Notes under the pieces: generated by a model
What the model saw: only the letters and a program-made list of their open reading frames with translations
Databases searched by the model: none
Told to the model about the DNA's origin: nothing
NCBI GenBank assembly: GCA_964566425.1
Contig: CAZMIL010000001.1
Span: 1 to 64,000 of the forward strand
Direction of reading: 5' to 3'
Source of the DNA: CAZMIL01 sp964566425
Lineage (GTDB): Bacteria; Patescibacteriota; Microgenomatia; UBA1406; GWC2-37-13
DNA length: 64,000 nt
In this document: positions 42,026 through 50,983 of the stretch, piece after piece
Position numbering within the stretch: the stretch's first letter is position 1
Layout: every line of letters starts with the position of its first letter
Translations under genes and position numbers: made by a program

Positions 42026-44953
42026 ATGGCTGAAGAGGTTCGTTTAAATGCCGAACAACAGGCTGCGATTAGATATACTCAGGGATCCTTGCTCGTGGTT
42101 GCCGGGGCCGGCACCGGGAAAACTTCAGTCTTAGTCGAAAAAATTAAATACTTAATCGCTAAAAAATTGGCTCGTCCCGAAGAGATTCTCGCTCTGACTT
42201 TTACCGAAAAAGCGGCCCAAGAGATGGAGGAACGGGTCGATAAAGCTCTCCCTTATGGCTATTTCCAAATGTGGATCTCGACTTTTCATTCTTTTGCCGA
42301 TCAAATCCTGCGCGAAGAAATCGCTCATATCGGACTTTCTCCTGCTTTTAAATTGATGACCGAAGCCGAGAGCGTGATTTTTTTGCGCAACAATCTCTTT
42401 TCTTTCGACCTGAAATACTTTCGCCCCTTGAGTAATCCCAACAAGTTTATCAGTGCATTGTTGAATCATTTTGCCCGTCTACAAGACGAGAATGCTTCTC
42501 CTGAAGAGTATTTACGCTGGGCCAAGAAAAGTAAAGACAATAAACCGCAAAACCTGGAGTTGGCCAAAGCTTACAACCATTATCAAAAATTAAAGATTAA
42601 GGAAGGCGTTTTTGACTTTGCCGATTTGATTTATTATCTCCTGCGGCTATTCCGCCAGCGCCCGGCTATTTTGCACAAATACCAACAACGTTTTAAGTAT
42701 ATTTTGGTTGATGAGTTCCAAGATACGAATATTGCTCAATATTTGCTGATTAAACTCCTTTGTCCGGCGATGAAAAAACCTAATTTAACGGTAGTTGGTG
42801 ATGATTCACAAGCAATTTATAAATTCCGTGGAGCTTCCGTTTCCAATATTCTCAATTTCATGAGCGACTATCCAAAAGCTAAACAAATTACTTTGCGTAA
42901 AAATTATCGTTCGCTGCAGTCGCTGCTGGATGCAGCCTATGTCTTGATTAAACACAATGATCCAGATACTCTAGAGGCGCAACTGGGAATTTCCAAAAAC
43001 TTAATCGCTATTCGTCAGCCTGAACGGAGGGAAGAATCCGCCATCAATTTTTTTGTTGCCGATAATGTTCAACAGGAGGCCGATTATGTCGCGAAAGAAA
43101 TCTTTAAACTCCACCACAAGAGTAAGTATATTTATTCCGATTTCGCCATTTTGGTTCGCGCCAATAATCATGCTGAGCCGTTTATTCGCGCTTTGGTCCA
43201 AAGAGGAATCCCCTATCAATTTTGGGGGCCGGGAATGCTGTTTAAGCAACCAGAAATAAAAAATCTAATTGCTTATCTTAATTTTTTAGCCAATCTCGAC
43301 GATTCTTTATCTCTGTTTCGTGTTTTGTCGATGGAGGTTTTTGATTTGGAGGCAAAAGAGCTAGCCTTGCTTTTAACTTTTGCTAAAAAAACTACTCTCT
43401 CACTTTTCCAAGCCGTCGAAGTCATTCTAGCCCTTGATGATCAAAATCTACAAACAGAGGAGTTTATAGTTTATAAACCCTACCTACCGCGACTGCAAGC
43501 AGAAACTAAACAATACCTGGGTAAAATTTACAAAATGATCAAACGCCATTTGGGTTTGGTGAAAAGAGAAAGCGCGGGACAAATTCTTTATTACTTTTTG
43601 GAAGATACCAAAATGATTACTCAACTGGTTAATTATAAATCCGAAAAAGACGAGCGTCGAGCTTTAAACATCATGAAATTTTTCACTAAGCTAAAAAATT
43701 ATGAAGCCGAGCATGAAGATTCTTCGCTGTTTGCGATTGTTGATTTTATTAAAATGAGTATGGAACTCGGCGAATCTCCGCTAGTTGCCGAAATCGACCT
43801 CACGCTCTATGACGCAGTTAACATTCTGACTGTTCACGGCGCCAAGGGTCTAGAATTCCCGGTGGTTTTCATGATCAATCTGGCTAATGATCGTTTCCCG
43901 ACCAGAGAACGCCGTGAAATCATTCCTATTCCCGATGCGTTGATCAAAGAAACTCTCCCGCAAGGCGATTATCACCTGTTGGAGGAAAGACGTCTTTTTT
44001 ATGTTGGCGTGACCCGTGCACAAAACAAACTTTTCTTGACAACTGCAAAATTTTATGGGGAAGGAAAAAGACAACGTAAACTTTCACCTTTTGTTTTGGA
44101 AATGTTAGGTGAAGAAAAAATCAATCAAATGTTAGATCGTAAACAATCAACTAAAAATCAGCTAGGTCTGTTTGCAGAATATAAACAAAGTGAGGAAAAA
44201 ATTATCAAAAAAAATCTGCAGCTCAATTTCTTTTCCTTTTCGCAACTATATACTTTCCTCGACTGTCAACTGCGTTATAAATTGAAATACATTCTCAAAA
44301 TTCCGGAGCCGCCAACTGCCTCTGCATCTTTTGGGAGCACGATTCATGCCAGTTTGGAGACTTTTTACCGCGAATGGCTACAAAACAAAAAGATCGGCCT
44401 TGCTCGATTGTTAGAAATATATAAGTCTTCATGGATCCCTCTTGGCTATACTTCCAAGGCCTATCAAGCACGGATGAAACAGGAAGGTAAAAAAATATTA
44501 AACAATTATTGGCATAAGCTTCACCAGCCAAAGACTAAAATTCTCGACCTAGAAAAATTTTTCAAAATTAAAATTGATGATTCCATTATTTCTGGGAAAA
44601 TAGATCGCGTCGACCAAAAAAATAAGCACAAAATCGAAATTATCGATTACAAAACCGGCAAAAAGACTACCGGCCAAGATAAACAAAAAGATTTACAATT
44701 GGCAATTTATTTCCTGGCCGCTGTTGACTCGCGACTTTATGCGCGAAAACCAGAAAACGTAGTTTTAAGTCTTTATTGGCTACAAACAGGAGAAAAATCC
44801 TCAATCAATAAACACGGCTCTGAGATTGGCGAAGTGAAAAATATGATCCGTCAAATAATCCATGACATCAGAATAACTGATTGGACTTCCTCAAATCTCA
44901 AAGCTTGTAATAGGTGTTCCTACTGCTTCATTTATAACGATAACGCGGTCTGA
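42026..44953 (+). CDS. UvrD/Rep-type helicase fused to a PD-(D/E)XK nuclease
   Basis: The protein of about 975 residues is an SF1A 3'-5' helicase: motif I VVAGAGTGKTSVLVEKI near 27, motif II VDEFQDTN near 230, GDDSQAIYKFRGAS, motif V-like VHGAKGLEFPVVF and motif VI FYVGVTRAQNKLF. The C-terminal 230 residues are a RecB/AddB-like nuclease with GSTIHASLETFY and the catalytic IIDYKTGKK near 871. One Cys in FLDCQLRYK and three in ACNRCSYCF could hold a 4Fe-4S cluster as in AddB and Cas4. It probably processes double-strand breaks or resects DNA ends. No AddA, RecC or RecD homologue is adjacent. Confidence 0.9.
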   Translation: MAEEVRLNAEQQAAIRYTQGSLLVVAGAGTGKTSVLVEKIKYLIAKKLARPEEILALTFTEKAAQEMEERVDKALPYGYFQMWISTFHSFADQILREEIAHIGLSPAFKLMTEAESVIFLRNNLFSFDLKYFRPLSNPNKFISALLNHFARLQDENASPEEYLRWAKKSKDNKPQNLELAKAYNHYQKLKIKEGVFDFADLIYYLLRLFRQRPAILHKYQQRFKYILVDEFQDTNIAQYLLIKLLCPAMKKPNLTVVGDDSQAIYKFRGASVSNILNFMSDYPKAKQITLRKNYRSLQSLLDAAYVLIKHNDPDTLEAQLGISKNLIAIRQPERREESAINFFVADNVQQEADYVAKEIFKLHHKSKYIYSDFAILVRANNHAEPFIRALVQRGIPYQFWGPGMLFKQPEIKNLIAYLNFLANLDDSLSLFRVLSMEVFDLEAKELALLLTFAKKTTLSLFQAVEVILALDDQNLQTEEFIVYKPYLPRLQAETKQYLGKIYKMIKRHLGLVKRESAGQILYYFLEDTKMITQLVNYKSEKDERRALNIMKFFTKLKNYEAEHEDSSLFAIVDFIKMSMELGESPLVAEIDLTLYDAVNILTVHGAKGLEFPVVFMINLANDRFPTRERREIIPIPDALIKETLPQGDYHLLEERRLFYVGVTRAQNKLFLTTAKFYGEGKRQRKLSPFVLEMLGEEKINQMLDRKQSTKNQLGLFAEYKQSEEKIIKKNLQLNFFSFSQLYTFLDCQLRYKLKYILKIPEPPTASASFGSTIHASLETFYREWLQNKKIGLARLLEIYKSSWIPLGYTSKAYQARMKQEGKKILNNYWHKLHQPKTKILDLEKFFKIKIDDSIISGKIDRVDQKNKHKIEIIDYKTGKKTTGQDKQKDLQLAIYFLAAVDSRLYARKPENVVLSLYWLQTGEKSSINKHGSEIGEVKNMIRQIIHDIRITDWTSSNLKACNRCSYCFIYNDNAV

Positions 44954-44974
44954 TTCAGCTATAATATCTATAGT

Positions 44975-46453
44975 ATGTCGGAGCAGATTGCAGGATCAAG
45001 ATTTCTTTTAAAATTTTTTGATATCGTTGTTCCTGTACTTACTTGGGTATTGATCACTTTACCCTTATGGCTTTCACCATTTCATCCGGCTGTTGTTGCT
45101 TATTTCATCATCGCTTTTGACCTTTATTTTTTCTATAAATCTTACACCACTGTCTATTATGCGGTTTTATCCTATCGGACTATTCAGCGCTTGCAGCGAG
45201 TTTCTTTTGCTAAAAGAGTAAAGATAATGAAGCGGGCGGCCGACATTCAGCATTTTGTCATCATTCCAACTTATCAAGAGCCGATGTATAAATTGGAGTC
45301 GACAATCAGCGCACTTGCCGCCAACGATTTCCCTTATAAAAATATTCATCTTGTTCTGGCTTTTGAACAACGGGAGGCAGAAGGACCCAATAAAGCCAAT
45401 GAATTGACTAAGAAATATCAAAAAAACTTTGGTGAGATTATTATCACTTATCACGAACTGCAAGCCAAAGAGGTTGCGGGCAAAGCCAGTAATCAAACCT
45501 GGGCTGCCAAAGTTGTTAATGAATATGTTAGTCAAAATCACCTTCGTCGTGAAAATACCGTCATTACAATTTGCGATGCCGATAGCCAGCTCCCCAAAAA
45601 TTACTTTTCTTATCTGACTTTTGAGTATCTTACCGACAATCAACATCTCTACCACTTTTATTGGGCGCCTGTTTTGCTCTACAATAATTTCTGGCAACTG
45701 CCTTTCTTTGTCCGCATGCAAGCCACTCTTTCTTCAATTTTGCGTCTGGCTTTTCTTTCACAAGAAAAAAGACTAATTCAGATTTCGACTTATTCAACCA
45801 GCCTATGGCTGCTAAATAAAGTTGGTTTTTGGGATGTGGACATCATTCCTGAAGATTGGCATATCTATTATCAAAGCTTTTTTGTTTTTGGCGAGAAAGT
45901 CAAAACCATACCTTTGTTTACCTTGGTCAATGGTGATGCGGTTTACTCGGGTGGAATATTTAAAACGCTGGTTAACCGCTATGAACAGGAAAAACGCTGG
46001 GCTTGGGGAGCCAGCGATATCGGTTATGTCCTCAAACGTTTCTTTACTTCGCCCGAGGTCAAGACTTCGGAAAAATTGAAGAAATTGCTCTTTTTGGTTG
46101 AAACCCATCTCCTCTGGCCTGTTTCCTTTTTCGCCTTGACCATCAGCGCTTTAATTCCTCCGTTGGTTAATCCCGTTTTTAAACGTACCGTCCTGGGTTT
46201 CTTGTTACCCAAACTCTCAAGCCTAATCCTCACCCTTTCTACCTCGGCTCTTTTAATCTATGTTTATTTAGATATAAAGTTGCGCCGCAAGCTCTCCCAA
46301 GCAACTCCAATTAAAAGTCTCCCCCTCTTGGTAATTCAATGGTATCTCTTGCCTGTAATCTCATTTATCCTCTCTTCGCTCCCTGCTCTTGACGCACATA
46401 CCAGAATAATTCTCGGAAAAAAGTTAAAATATAAAGTAACCGAAAAAGTATAG
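44975..46453 (+). CDS. Membrane GT2 glycosyltransferase, cellulose-synthase-like
   Basis: Two transmembrane helices (residues 13-55) precede a cytoplasmic GT2 domain with VIIPTYQEPMYKLESTISAL, ITICDADSQLPKNYFSY (DxD), PEDWHIYYQSFF and the QEKRWAWGASDIGYVL (QxxRW-like) motif of processive enzymes. Three or four helices follow between 380 and 470. It has 492 residues. It probably makes or transfers an exported polysaccharide unit. TATAAT lies at 44960-44965, 9 bases before the ATG. A GT39-like gene follows. Confidence 0.85.
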   Translation: MSEQIAGSRFLLKFFDIVVPVLTWVLITLPLWLSPFHPAVVAYFIIAFDLYFFYKSYTTVYYAVLSYRTIQRLQRVSFAKRVKIMKRAADIQHFVIIPTYQEPMYKLESTISALAANDFPYKNIHLVLAFEQREAEGPNKANELTKKYQKNFGEIIITYHELQAKEVAGKASNQTWAAKVVNEYVSQNHLRRENTVITICDADSQLPKNYFSYLTFEYLTDNQHLYHFYWAPVLLYNNFWQLPFFVRMQATLSSILRLAFLSQEKRLIQISTYSTSLWLLNKVGFWDVDIIPEDWHIYYQSFFVFGEKVKTIPLFTLVNGDAVYSGGIFKTLVNRYEQEKRWAWGASDIGYVLKRFFTSPEVKTSEKLKKLLFLVETHLLWPVSFFALTISALIPPLVNPVFKRTVLGFLLPKLSSLILTLSTSALLIYVYLDIKLRRKLSQATPIKSLPLLVIQWYLLPVISFILSSLPALDAHTRIILGKKLKYKVTEKV

Positions 46454-46498
46454 ACTTTTTCAGTCATCCTGAAATTGTTTCAGGATCGGGTAAGTAAA

Positions 46499-47824
46499 AT
46501 GATAACTTGGATTTTTACCAATACGCCTCTGCATTATTTCACCCAGTCTTTCTGGCGTGACGAAGCTTTCTCTTATCTCCTAGCCAAAAGAAGCCTCTGG
46601 GATAATTTAGTTTTAAACGCTCGAGATTTTAGCCCCCCCCTTTATACACTAATCCTTCACTATTGGATAAAAGTTTTTGGTTCCTCTGAAATAGCTCTTC
46701 GTTCTTTTTCACTAGTTTCTTTTGTCGCTTTGGCTTACGTTTTCTATTTATTCTTAATTAGCGTTCTCAAAATCAAAACTAAATGGGCGTATGTTTATCT
46801 ATTGCTTTTCTTTCTCAATCCCTTTTTAAATTATTACGCATTTGAGGCACGCCCCTATATGTTATTTGCTTTTTTTGCTTTTCTGTCGTTTTATTATCTC
46901 TATGAATTTAGACCAATCAAATATTTTGTCGTCACGCTTTTAGGTCTGTTAACACACTATTTTATGTTGTTCGTGCTGGCTGCGCAAATTTTGTTTGCCT
47001 TAACTGCCCGCTCATATAAATCTCAAGACCGATTTTTTCAACTAAGAACTATTATTAGACCATTTATCTTCTTTATTCCTTGGTTGGTATTCGTTTACTT
47101 CCAACACAAGTTTACTGGCCAATTCTGGATTACCAAGCCGCCAACGGAAACTTTTTTTCAAATACCCGCAATCATGTTTACCGGTTATGAAAGCGTCCTA
47201 GACTTTTATAAACAGTGGTTATTACTCTTCTCGTTGATTCTAATCTTGATCATCATTTACGGTGTCTGGCAAATAAATAAAAAGAGGTATACAGTTGCAA
47301 CTAAGGAGAAAAGAGATTTATTGTATTTGTTTCTTTCTTGGTCAATTTTTCCTGCAGTCCTGACATATCTAATCTCTTTTGTCTATCCAGTCTTTTTAGC
47401 CCGCTATCTTATTTTTTCGGCGGCGGGAATGATTCTACTGCTTGTTTTTATGCTGGAGCAAGTCGATCAAAAAACCCGCTGGTTATTTTTTATCATTTTG
47501 CTGATCATCAGTTTGCACTATAACGTTATTCAGGTTGAAGCCAGAACCAAAGCGCCCTTAAATACCATAGTTAAGGAAATAAAGGGACAAATGCAGCCAA
47601 GTGATGTACTTTATGTTACTGACGAATTAAATTTCCATCCCGCAGAATATTATTTAGACGAAAATCGAGTGTTTGTCTACGGAAAGACTTATGCTGAAAT
47701 TCCGCAATATGTTGGCAAAGTCATCATTCCGCAGGATAAAATAATCAATTCCTTACCCCTTTATCCGCGCAAAGCTTTTATCCTTAAAGACGATCTCACA
47801 TATAATATCGAAGCGCAATATTAG
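46499..47824 (+). CDS. Multipass GT39/ArnT-like glycosyltransferase
   Basis: About ten transmembrane helices with an outer loop carrying FWRDEAFSYLLAKR near residue 22, the acidic motif found in protein mannosyltransferase and ArnT-type enzymes that use polyprenyl-phosphate sugars. LLFFLNPFLNYYAFEARPYM is also typical. ATG 46499 (MITWIF) is preferred; a TTG at 46475 would lie inside a palindrome. It has about 441 residues. It may transfer sugars supplied by the DPM1-like enzyme encoded at 55086. Confidence 0.75.
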   Translation: MITWIFTNTPLHYFTQSFWRDEAFSYLLAKRSLWDNLVLNARDFSPPLYTLILHYWIKVFGSSEIALRSFSLVSFVALAYVFYLFLISVLKIKTKWAYVYLLLFFLNPFLNYYAFEARPYMLFAFFAFLSFYYLYEFRPIKYFVVTLLGLLTHYFMLFVLAAQILFALTARSYKSQDRFFQLRTIIRPFIFFIPWLVFVYFQHKFTGQFWITKPPTETFFQIPAIMFTGYESVLDFYKQWLLLFSLILILIIIYGVWQINKKRYTVATKEKRDLLYLFLSWSIFPAVLTYLISFVYPVFLARYLIFSAAGMILLLVFMLEQVDQKTRWLFFIILLIISLHYNVIQVEARTKAPLNTIVKEIKGQMQPSDVLYVTDELNFHPAEYYLDENRVFVYGKTYAEIPQYVGKVIIPQDKIINSLPLYPRKAFILKDDLTYNIEAQY

Positions 47825-47851
47825 ATAACTTGCTTTCAAGCCTTTTTTACA

Positions 47852-47857
47852 TATAAT
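47852..47857 (+). promoter_or_regulatory. -10 box of glyA
   Basis: TATAAT ends 10 bases before the ATG at 47868, predicting a leader of about 4 nucleotides. It may also drive the two genes downstream. Confidence 0.45.
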
Positions 47858-47867
47858 AAGAAACAAT

Positions 47868-49199
47868 ATGGGTTATTTGAAAAGAAGCGATCCACAAATT
47901 TATTCATTGATTAAACAAGAGGAAAAAAGGCAAGAACAAACTTTAATGATGATCCCTTCCGAAAACATTTCTTCTTATGCTGTGAACGAAGCGGTTGGCT
48001 CGGTTCTCGGCAATAAATATGCCGAAGGGTATCCTTATAAAAGATATTATCAAGGTCAAGAATTTGTGGACCGGGTTGAAGCGCTGGCGGTCGAACGCGC
48101 TAAGAAATTGTTTAAGGTCCCTTTTGCCAATGTCCAACCATATTCCGGCTCGCCTGCTAATTTAGCGGTGATTTTATCGTTAGTCAAACCCGGACAGACA
48201 ATTATGGGATTGACGCTCGCTTCCGGCGGACATTTAACTCACGGAGCGGCCGCCTCCTTTACAGGCAAAGCTTTCAAATCTGTGCAGTACGACGTCAATG
48301 AAAAGGGTTTGCTTGATTACAAAAAAGTCGCCCAACTGGCAAAGAGACATAAGCCGAAATTGATCATTGCCGGAACTACTGCTTACGCACGAACTCTCGA
48401 CTGGAAAAAATTTGCCCAAATTGCCAGAAGCGTCAAAGCTTATCTGCTTGCAGATATTTCACACGTTGCCGGCTTGATTGTTGGTGGAAGCTATCCTTCA
48501 CCAGTCCCTTATTGCGATATTGTTATGACCACTACTCATAAATCTTTGCGCGGTCCCCGAGGCGCTATGATTATGGTCACTAAGAAAGGTTTGCAAAAAA
48601 ACTCCGACTTGGCCCAAATAATCAACCAGGCGGTTTTCCCCGGCATTCAAGGCGGCCCCCACATTAACACCATTGCCGGCATTGCCGTAGCCCTCAAAGA
48701 GGATGCCAAGCCTGCCTTTAAAAAATATGCTAAACAGATCGTCAAAAACGCTAAAACTCTAGCTAAAGAATTAGCTAAAAATGATTTTAAATTAGTTACA
48801 GGTGGGACAGATTCTCATCTTATATTGATTGATATGCGCAGCAAAAAACTGCTCGGAAATACTGCTGCCGAAGCGCTAGAAGCGGTTGGCATTGTTCTCA
48901 ACCGCAACGCAATCCCCTTTGATACCAATCCTCCCTTTTATCCGTCCGGCATTCGTTTGGGAACACCCGGAATCACCACCCGCAACATGAAAGAAAAAGA
49001 GATGGTAACAATTGCCAAAATCATAACCAAAACAATAGAAGCGATCAGCAAAGCTAAACAAAAAATGAATCTCTCTCTAGAACAGGAAAAGGACAAAAAT
49101 ATCCGTTATAAACTGATTGCTGCCATTCCCGAACTAAAACAATTACGTCAGAAAACTCTTCGCCTGTGCAGAAAATTTCCGCTCAAAAAGGTATACTAA
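47868..49199 (+). CDS. glyA: Serine hydroxymethyltransferase
   Basis: This PLP enzyme interconverts serine and glycine and feeds one-carbon units to folate. It has IPSENISSYAVNEAVGSVLG, NKYAEGYPYKRYYQG, PYSGSPANLAVILSL, the PLP lysine in MTTTHKSLRGPRGAM and FPGIQGGPHINTIAGIAVAL. It has 443 residues, about 20 more than E. coli due to a charged C-terminus. Downstream genes follow at 3-base and 1-base spacing, so an operon with the WecA-like gene is likely. Confidence 0.96.
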   Translation: MGYLKRSDPQIYSLIKQEEKRQEQTLMMIPSENISSYAVNEAVGSVLGNKYAEGYPYKRYYQGQEFVDRVEALAVERAKKLFKVPFANVQPYSGSPANLAVILSLVKPGQTIMGLTLASGGHLTHGAAASFTGKAFKSVQYDVNEKGLLDYKKVAQLAKRHKPKLIIAGTTAYARTLDWKKFAQIARSVKAYLLADISHVAGLIVGGSYPSPVPYCDIVMTTTHKSLRGPRGAMIMVTKKGLQKNSDLAQIINQAVFPGIQGGPHINTIAGIAVALKEDAKPAFKKYAKQIVKNAKTLAKELAKNDFKLVTGGTDSHLILIDMRSKKLLGNTAAEALEAVGIVLNRNAIPFDTNPPFYPSGIRLGTPGITTRNMKEKEMVTIAKIITKTIEAISKAKQKMNLSLEQEKDKNIRYKLIAAIPELKQLRQKTLRLCRKFPLKKVY

Positions 49200-49202
49200 G
49201 AT

Positions 49203-49508
49203 ATGATCTTTGTTCTTCTTGGAGCAAACTTCATGATGGTTTTGGCGGTCATTTTCAAATCCGGTACTCTTCCGCCTCAAATTCCTCTTTTCTATTCCCG
49301 ACCTTCAGTAGAAACTCAGCTCGGTGAATGGTGGTATATTTTTCTCCTACCGCTCTTACTTGATCTTCTCTATGCTCTCAATCAATTCTTGCTTAAAAAA
49401 TTTTTCTCAGAGAATTCTTTTGTTAAAACCTTCTTTTATTACTTCAATCTTTTTTTAATCATCGTAATTACCCTAATTTTTTTAAAAATTATTTTTTTGA
49501 TTGCTTAA
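49203..49508 (+). CDS. Small membrane protein, three helices
   Basis: The 101-residue protein has a helix at 1-18, an outer loop with SGTLPPQIPLFYSRPSVETQ, and helices at about 48-65 and 78-99. The PPQIPLFYSRP loop followed by LGEWW is of the type seen in small DUF1648-like membrane proteins. The function is unknown. It lies between glyA and the WecA-like gene, almost without gaps. Confidence 0.65.
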   Translation: MIFVLLGANFMMVLAVIFKSGTLPPQIPLFYSRPSVETQLGEWWYIFLLPLLLDLLYALNQFLLKKFFSENSFVKTFFYYFNLFLIIVITLIFLKIIFLIA

Positions 49509-49509
49509 G

Positions 49510-50583
49510 ATGAATTCCTTTATTGTTTTTATTATTTCTTTTCTTCTGGCTTTTTTGTTTACGATTCCGACTATTTATTTGGCTAAAAAATTTAAACTGA
49601 TTACAGATAAGCAAAAACGTACACATCCTGCGCACACTCATAAAGGAATTGTGCCCAGAGCCGGCGGCGTGCCGATTTTTCTAGCTTTCCTCTTAACAAT
49701 TCTCTTGTTTATCCCAGTTAATAAAATCGTCCTGGGTATCATCATCGCCAGTTTTTTATTAGTGGTCATGGGGTTATTTGATGATTATTTCGATCTCTCA
49801 CCTTATGGCAGATTCCTCGGCAATCTCGTTTTATCATCTTTAGTCATTGGCTTTGGTTTAGGTATTCCTTTTATTTCTAACCCTTTTGGCGGGCCGATTC
49901 GTTTGGACCAGTGGCAGATTCATTTTAATTTTTTTGGCCCGCACAGCATCTTGGTCGTCGGCGACTTACTGGCTATTATTTGGCTCACTTGGACGACTAA
50001 CATGGTCAACTGGAGTAAGGGCGTCGACGGACAATTGCCGGGTTTTGCCGGCATTGCAGCCATCTTTTTGGGTCTACTGGCAACCCGTTTTACAGCTCAC
50101 GATATTTCAATCCAAACCGTTGCTCTGCTTTCGTTTATTATTGCCGGGGCGTATCTAGGCTTCCTGCCTTTCAACTTTTACCCACAGAAAATTATGCCTG
50201 GTTACGGTGGTGGAGCTTTAGCCGGTTTCTGGTTGGGAATCCTCGCAATTTTGTCGTTTGGAAAAATCGGTACAGCAATTTTGATTTTAGCCATCCCGAC
50301 GATCGACGCTTTTTACACTATCGCTCGCCGCATTAAAAACAAAAAATCTCCCTTTCGCGCTGATTGGGGACATTTTCACCACCGTCTACTGGAGATCGGT
50401 TGGGGCAAAAGAAGGATTGCCATTTTTTATTGGTTGGTTACGCTCTTCCTGGGGATAGCCAGTATGTTTTTGGAAGGCGTTGAGAAAGTTCTTGCCTTTG
50501 GTATGGTTGGAGTCGCTTTAATCGCCTTTATTTTGATTATCAATCAGATCAAGATTCGCCACGCCGCCGCGAAACGATCCTAA
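49510..50583 (+). CDS. WecA/MraY-family polyprenyl-phosphate sugar-1-phosphate transferase
   Basis: The enzyme links a sugar-1-phosphate from a UDP-sugar to undecaprenyl phosphate, the first step of a surface glycan. It is polytopic (about ten helices). It shows HKGIVPRAGGVPIFLAF, MGLFDDYFDLSPYGRFLGN with the DD pair, NMVNWSKGVDGQLPGFAGI, and the cytosolic HFHHRLLEIGWGKRR histidine motif typical of WecA-like rather than MraY enzymes. ATG 49510 is preferred over TTG 49501 because it does not overlap the previous stop. Confidence 0.9.
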   Translation: MNSFIVFIISFLLAFLFTIPTIYLAKKFKLITDKQKRTHPAHTHKGIVPRAGGVPIFLAFLLTILLFIPVNKIVLGIIIASFLLVVMGLFDDYFDLSPYGRFLGNLVLSSLVIGFGLGIPFISNPFGGPIRLDQWQIHFNFFGPHSILVVGDLLAIIWLTWTTNMVNWSKGVDGQLPGFAGIAAIFLGLLATRFTAHDISIQTVALLSFIIAGAYLGFLPFNFYPQKIMPGYGGGALAGFWLGILAILSFGKIGTAILILAIPTIDAFYTIARRIKNKKSPFRADWGHFHHRLLEIGWGKRRIAIFYWLVTLFLGIASMFLEGVEKVLAFGMVGVALIAFILIINQIKIRHAAAKRS

Positions 50584-50945
50584 AGGATTTTATTTCTTTT
50601 TGCTTGCTGTCTCTGTTTTGTTCGATAATCTTCAAATTTGCTGATCAACTCTTGAATATCCTTGCCTTCACGTAGACCAAACTCAATCCCGGCAGCTCCA
50701 ACCAAAACTACTATTCCCCCAATCACCGGATAGTACCACCCGCTTTTTTCGCCGCTTTTTATTGCCCGACTAATTCTTCTAAACCACCTCGCTCTATCTG
50801 TAGCCAGAACTCCCATTAATTCATCTTCTCTCTCTGGACGAATATTCCCGGCTTCGTCATAATCACCTCGTATCAATGAAGGAATATTTACGCGGACCTC
50901 GCCTATTGGAAAATCAATTTCGCTCACTCTTTCAGCTCTATTCAT
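50580..50945 (-). CDS. Unrecognised 121-residue single-pass membrane protein
   Basis: About 70 charged cytoplasmic residues (MNRAERVSEIDFPIGEVRVN) precede one helix at about 71-90 (YYPVIGGIVVLVGAAGIEFG), then a basic coiled end (SKFEDYRTKQRQQAKR). I do not recognise it. It converges on the WecA-like gene (4-base overlap) and diverges from rmlB. A TATCAT box ends 8 bases before the ATG. Confidence 0.55.
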   Translation of the reverse strand: MNRAERVSEIDFPIGEVRVNIPSLIRGDYDEAGNIRPEREDELMGVLATDRARWFRRISRAIKSGEKSGWYYPVIGGIVVLVGAAGIEFGLREGKDIQELISKFEDYRTKQRQQAKRNKIL

Positions 50946-50967
50946 GTCCGTATATGATACTAAATTA

Positions 50968-50976
50968 TGCTAAAAT
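50968..50976 (+). promoter_or_regulatory. Extended -10 promoter of the rmlB operon
   Basis: TGCTAAAAT ends 7 bases before ATG 50984. Confidence 0.55.
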
Positions 50977-50983
50977 TTGAAAT

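Noticed and set aside
45167..45721. 184-codon open frame on the minus strand
   Set aside because: Antisense to the cellulose-synthase-like GT2 gene, with no promoter or motif.
46475..46498. TTG start for the GT39-like gene
   Set aside because: It lies inside a palindrome and the ATG at 46499 fits the family N-terminus better.
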